A DNA stretch of 46,362 nucleotides, taken from positions 1 through 46,362 of the forward strand of contig LUGG01000125.1 of assembly GCA_001683735.1 (NCBI GenBank), given 5' to 3'. Both the position numbers and the translations under genes were made by a program. The DNA is from Grifola frondosa (lineage: Eukaryota; Basidiomycota; Agaricomycetes; Polyporales; Grifolaceae). Below are positions 43,359-46,362 of this stretch, piece by piece; position 1 is the stretch's first letter; each line of letters starts with the position of its first letter. The notes beneath the pieces were generated by a model. It was not told the origin of the DNA, did not search any database, and was given only the letters and a program-made list of their open reading frames with translations.

Positions 43359-44228
43359 TTAGATATAATCAGGCAAGTCTGCATCTCCCTCCCTCATCAC
43401 AAAGTCCGACTGTCCAGTTTTGATCAGTCTGGAATATACCAAGACATCCAGTGACTCTGCAAGTTTGTCTGCAGTGTCACGACCATATGACTCTGACTCC
43501 TCCAAACCCTTCTCATCAGTGATATGGGTGAGATAATAAGCACGTCTAAGGCTGGGCAATGCCTTTTGTAGGTGAGGCATGCAATATTTAAAATAAAACT
43601 AAAACAAGTCAAAACTAATAGCATGCTTATGAGAATGAGCACTCACCCCAAAATGAACTTGGGATAAATGAACCATGACCTGCTGAATGGATGGCACCAA
43701 AGGCATGGAAAAAAATTCGATTGCACAGTTGGGAGTGTCATTGAGATATTGCAGGATGAGATATTGAATGGAAAGGGAGGGGAGGAGGCAAAGAAAGGGT
43801 TTCAAGGTGTGTGAAAGATAAGAACAGTCATGACACTGAAGTTTCAGAATGTGAAGCGAGGTGAAACAAGAGAAAGCCTCAAGATGCGAGGTAAAAAGTC
43901 ATTGGCTTGAACATGAAGCTCGAGTTGCTTCACCACAGTGAGACGAGTTTTGGAATTCTCCAGATGGCATAGGATCTTCTCCGCTCGAACTGGATCACCA
44001 AGATCGAGTATCAAAAACTCCAGCAGCATGTCTTCCCATTTAAATGGTTCGATCATGAACCACGGATTATCCACCACTGATAAACCCCAGAAAGCAGTGG
44101 TGGTATGCCTTTCAACCATGAGGATCAATTCGAAAGGAATCTGGAACATGGTGGTGAACATAGAAAAAGGACAACAATGTAACACAGTCACTGACTGGAG
44201 ATTTCAAACTAGAAAAAACAGATGCCAT
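43359..44228 (-). pseudogene. F-box-like leucine-rich protein, copy D, one frameshift
   Basis: Exons 44228-44196, 44140-43647 and 43598-43359 follow the family structure, starting MASVFSSLKSP. Exon 2 is 494 nt against 495 in copy A: one base is missing where copy A has GAGGCTATTCTCTTG and this copy GAGGCTTTCTCTTG (near 43877), which destroys the frame after RILRL. The final exon is intact (YCMPHLQKALPSLRRAYYL...DLPDYI). Even intron 1 is nearly identical to that of copy A, so A and D arose by a recent duplication skipping B and C. Confidence 0.8.
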
Positions 44229-44295
44229 GATTTTGGTAAGAAATGGAATGAAAATGTAGGAGGAAATGAGATGTGATGATGATCATAGCAATGCT

Positions 44296-44303
44296 TCTTT
44301 ATA
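44296..44303 (-). promoter_or_regulatory. TATA box of copy D
   Basis: TATAAAGA on the minus strand, 68 bp upstream of the ATG. Confidence 0.45.
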
Positions 44304-44890
44304 CTTATCAGTAGCCACCCTGCCGGCTCTTTGGACTGAACATTCAGGAGACTAGAAAATATCATAAAAGATGAAAAAGTGAACTGCATCATATCACAGA
44401 GAGAAATGGACTATCGCTTTCAGGTTAGTATTTTCAGACAAATAAAAAGGAATATGGTCTGCCATTATAATATCATCAATAAGAGCCATAGTAAATGTGA
44501 TGCTCCAACGGATGAAAAAAGGCAAATTTAAAATAAATAAACAAAGTCACAATCATTCATATTCAGATAGTTTGACTCGATGAGCCAACTATGGTGAGCA
44601 AAAGATGAACTATTTGATATTGACCTTCAAGCTTGGACATGACTGAAAGACCCACCACATTTAAATGTAAAAATCTCCATACACAGAATGACCAAAAATG
44701 CACAAGGTGCAGAAGGTTCATATTGACAAAGCATGACATTTAAAATAAAGACATGAGATGTATAGGTTTACAAGATTGATAATTAAAGTCAGCTACTTTT
44801 TGCTCGATTGTAAAGTAGCATAATCACATGATGCATGGGTTGCAGAGTGTTTATATTAGCAGCATAGCGAAAGGTACCAAAAAGCATGAA
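44304..44890. other. Spacer without a supported gene
   Basis: No gene is seen. It contains an inverted repeat GCTACTTT/AAAGTAGC at 44792-44819. Confidence 0.5.
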
Positions 44891-45610
44891 GCATGATGCA
44901 GGAGATGCAAAATGCTTACATAAGCCATGCAGAAGGTCCAAAAAGGAAATGCAGAGGATGCAGAAGGTTTATGTAAGCCATGCAGGAGGTCCAAAAAGGA
45001 AATGCAGAAGATGCAGGAGGTTTATGTAAGTCATGTAGGAGATTAAAAAAGAAAATGCAGAAGATGCAGAAGGTTTATGTAAGTGATGCAGGAGATCAAA
45101 AAAGAAAGTGCAAAAGATGCAGGAGGTTTATGTAAGCAATGTGAAAGGTGAACAAAGCTCAGTAGAAATTGTATGACATCATTAGAAGATTACAAAAGAA
45201 TGCACACATCATTTGCATAAGCAAAACTGAACATTGCAAACAAACATTAGCTACTTTGTTACACATTACCAAGATAGCTCAATAAGAAGAAGTGTATGTA
45301 AGCAAGTTCAGATGATGCAAATGAAAAGTGGACTACTTCTTTGCTTGATTTCAAAGTAGCTAGACTGCATGATGTACAAAGCATGGAGAATACATATGAG
45401 CAATGCTGCAGGATGTGTGTCACATGATGCATGAAGTGCAGGAGGTTTATGTAAGCATGCAGGAGGTCAAAAAAGGAAATGTTGAAGGTGCAGGAGGTTT
45501 ATGTAAGCATGCAGGTGATCATAAAAGGAAATTTGAAAGATGCAGAAGGTTTATGTAAGCTGTGCAGGAGACCGAAAAAGGAAATGCAGGAGTGCAGGAG
45601 GTCGCAATTA
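44890..45610. repeat. Tandem ~53 bp repeats in two blocks
   Basis: GGTTTATGTAAG recurs near 44966, 45019, 45072 and 45124 (period about 53) and again near 45446, 45498 and 45550 (period about 52). Each is followed by ATGCAGGAGGTC-CAAAAAGGAAATGCAG-type sequence. The blocks are separated by about 300 bp containing another copy of the CTACTT hairpin. No coding function is seen. Confidence 0.75.
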
Positions 45611-45639
45611 GGGTCTAATTGCAAGACTTATAAACATAA

Positions 45640-45795
45640 GGGGTTGCGTCTGCTGACCAAGATGGTGCGCCTGCTGACCAATAACTGCGTCTGTGGGAAT
45701 ATTGCCTTTTGGAGGGTGCGTCTGCGCTGACAAAGGGTGCGTCTGTGGGAAAGTGTCCGCATAAGGAGACAGACGCGGCTCTGCGTCTGTGCGCC
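45640..45795. repeat. GCGTCTG-rich short repeats
   Basis: TGCGTCTG or GCGCCTG words occur at least six times, once inverted (CAGACGC), immediately left of the 22 bp palindrome and the hammerhead module. Confidence 0.55.
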
Positions 45796-45798
45796 TGT

Positions 45799-45820
45799 TG
45801 ACGGTGATCGATCACCGTCA
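45799..45820. repeat. Perfect 22 bp palindrome
   Basis: TGACGGTGATC is followed directly by its exact reverse complement. It lies 14 bp left of the solo hammerhead module. Confidence 0.9.
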
Positions 45821-45833
45821 GGAGTATAAACTT

Positions 45834-45986
45834 AGGTATTTAAACCTCAGGCAAATAGGCTGATGAGTCATTCGACGAAAGCCGTCTTCGCCCCCCTCAG
45901 GCAAGACACTTCCTTTTGCCTCCTCCTCAGCCCTCCTTCGCTCGCTTCGCTCACTCAGTCGGGCATCCACCTAACCTAACCCTAAC
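45834..45986 (+). mobile_element. Solo 143 bp PLE 3' module with telomere-like tail
   Basis: 45834-45976 matches 38316-38458 of PLE copy 2 with a single visible difference (GCTCGCTCAG versus GCTCACTCAG). It contains the complete hammerhead but no RT or upstream 3' region. The tail CCTAACCTAACCCTAAC (45970-45986) is longer than in copy 2. It is either a very short 5'-truncated insertion or a ribozyme-defined non-autonomous unit. Confidence 0.85.
45849..45921 (+). ncRNA. Hammerhead ribozyme (solo module)
   Basis: The 73 nt ribozyme is the same as in PLE copy 2: CTGATGA, GTC-ATTC-GAC, GAAA, GTCTT/AAGAC hairpin, CCTTTTGCCT closing stem I. Confidence 0.88.
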
Positions 45987-46007
45987 GTCATATTCTGTAT
46001 CAATATT

Positions 46008-46362
46008 TGTACCAAATTTGAGGCGATTGAATGGGTAGATAGATGGTCACTTCCCCAAGGAACAGTGTGCCACTGGAGAAAGCCAGCTTGTAGAATTTCC
46101 GCAGACATGGGAAATTGTCCGGACACTCTATAAACACACAATCAGGTCAGTATATGCTGTATCAATCTGTGTACCAAGTTTGAGGACAATTGAAAGGGTA
46201 GATAGATGGTCACTTCCCCAAGGAACAGTGTGCCACCACTGTATACCTGATAGGGACAGCTTGTAGAATTTCCGCAGACATGGGAAATTGTCTGGACACT
46301 CTGTAAACATAGAATACAGTGGGTACATGCTATACCAATGTGCACACAAAATTTTAAAAATG
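46008..46362. repeat. Terminal satellite, right end (about two units)
   Basis: One unit at about 46030-46190 has a short internal deletion (CCACTGGAGAAAGCC). A second from 46193 to the end repeats the first 167 bases of the window. Same strand and phase as at the left end. Confidence 0.85.

Overview
This is genomic DNA of a basidiomycete fungus, most likely an agaricomycete. The evidence is genes split by many 45-60 nt GT-AG introns, CCCTAA-type telomeric repeat scraps, Penelope-like (Coprina-type) retroelements without an endonuclease, a fungal Copia element, a DDE transposon with a 56 nt intron, and families of F-box-like and Ulp1/C48-protease-like genes. The layout looks subtelomeric or accessory: mobile elements, satellites and decayed gene copies, with no obvious housekeeping gene. 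All exon models were joined by hand from GT-AG signals and frame continuity.

Region by region. (1) 1-0.9 kb: satellite units, then AT-rich DNA. The first ~167 bp recur at the right end (46193-46360). (2) 0.9-2.5 kb: 5'-truncated Coprina-type Penelope-like element (PLE) ending in a hammerhead ribozyme and telomere-like repeats. (3) 3.1-17.4 kb: spliced, mostly nuclear-looking genes: an uncharacterised acidic/basic protein (frameshifted, with an exon-intron triplication) and its intact paralogue at 16.1-17.4 kb, an AT-hook protein, a PD-(D/E)XK-like protein, an ATP-grasp-like protein, and a BAH-PHD chromatin-reader-like protein. (4) 18.2-19.6 kb: a 120/121 bp satellite split by a GC-rich MITE-like insertion. 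(5) 19.9-22.8 kb: a DDE transposon with ~50 bp inverted repeats and a frameshifted transposase. (6) 23.5-28.7 kb: a very large multi-exon protein with an N-terminal Ulp1/C48-type cysteine protease domain. (7) 30.5-32.5 kb: a Copia element with identical LTRs, a 5 bp target duplication and most of its interior missing. (8) 34.9-38.5 kb: the more complete Coprina-type PLE (RT ORF intact), with a hammerhead ribozyme in its 3' region. (9) 38.8-44.3 kb: four head-to-tail F-box-like genes, two intact and two frameshifted. (10) 44.9-46.4 kb: short tandem repeats, a perfect palindrome, a solo 143 bp hammerhead module with telomere-like tail, and the terminal satellite.

The strongest coherent system is the telomere-associated ribozyme retroelement family: three hammerhead copies, all on the same strand, each followed by CCTAACC-type repeats, two of them attached to endonuclease-less RT sequence. 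The second is the accessory cluster at 3-28.7 kb. It pairs chromatin and DNA binding modules with an ATP-grasp-like ligase and a SUMO-protease-like peptidase; whether these work together is speculation.
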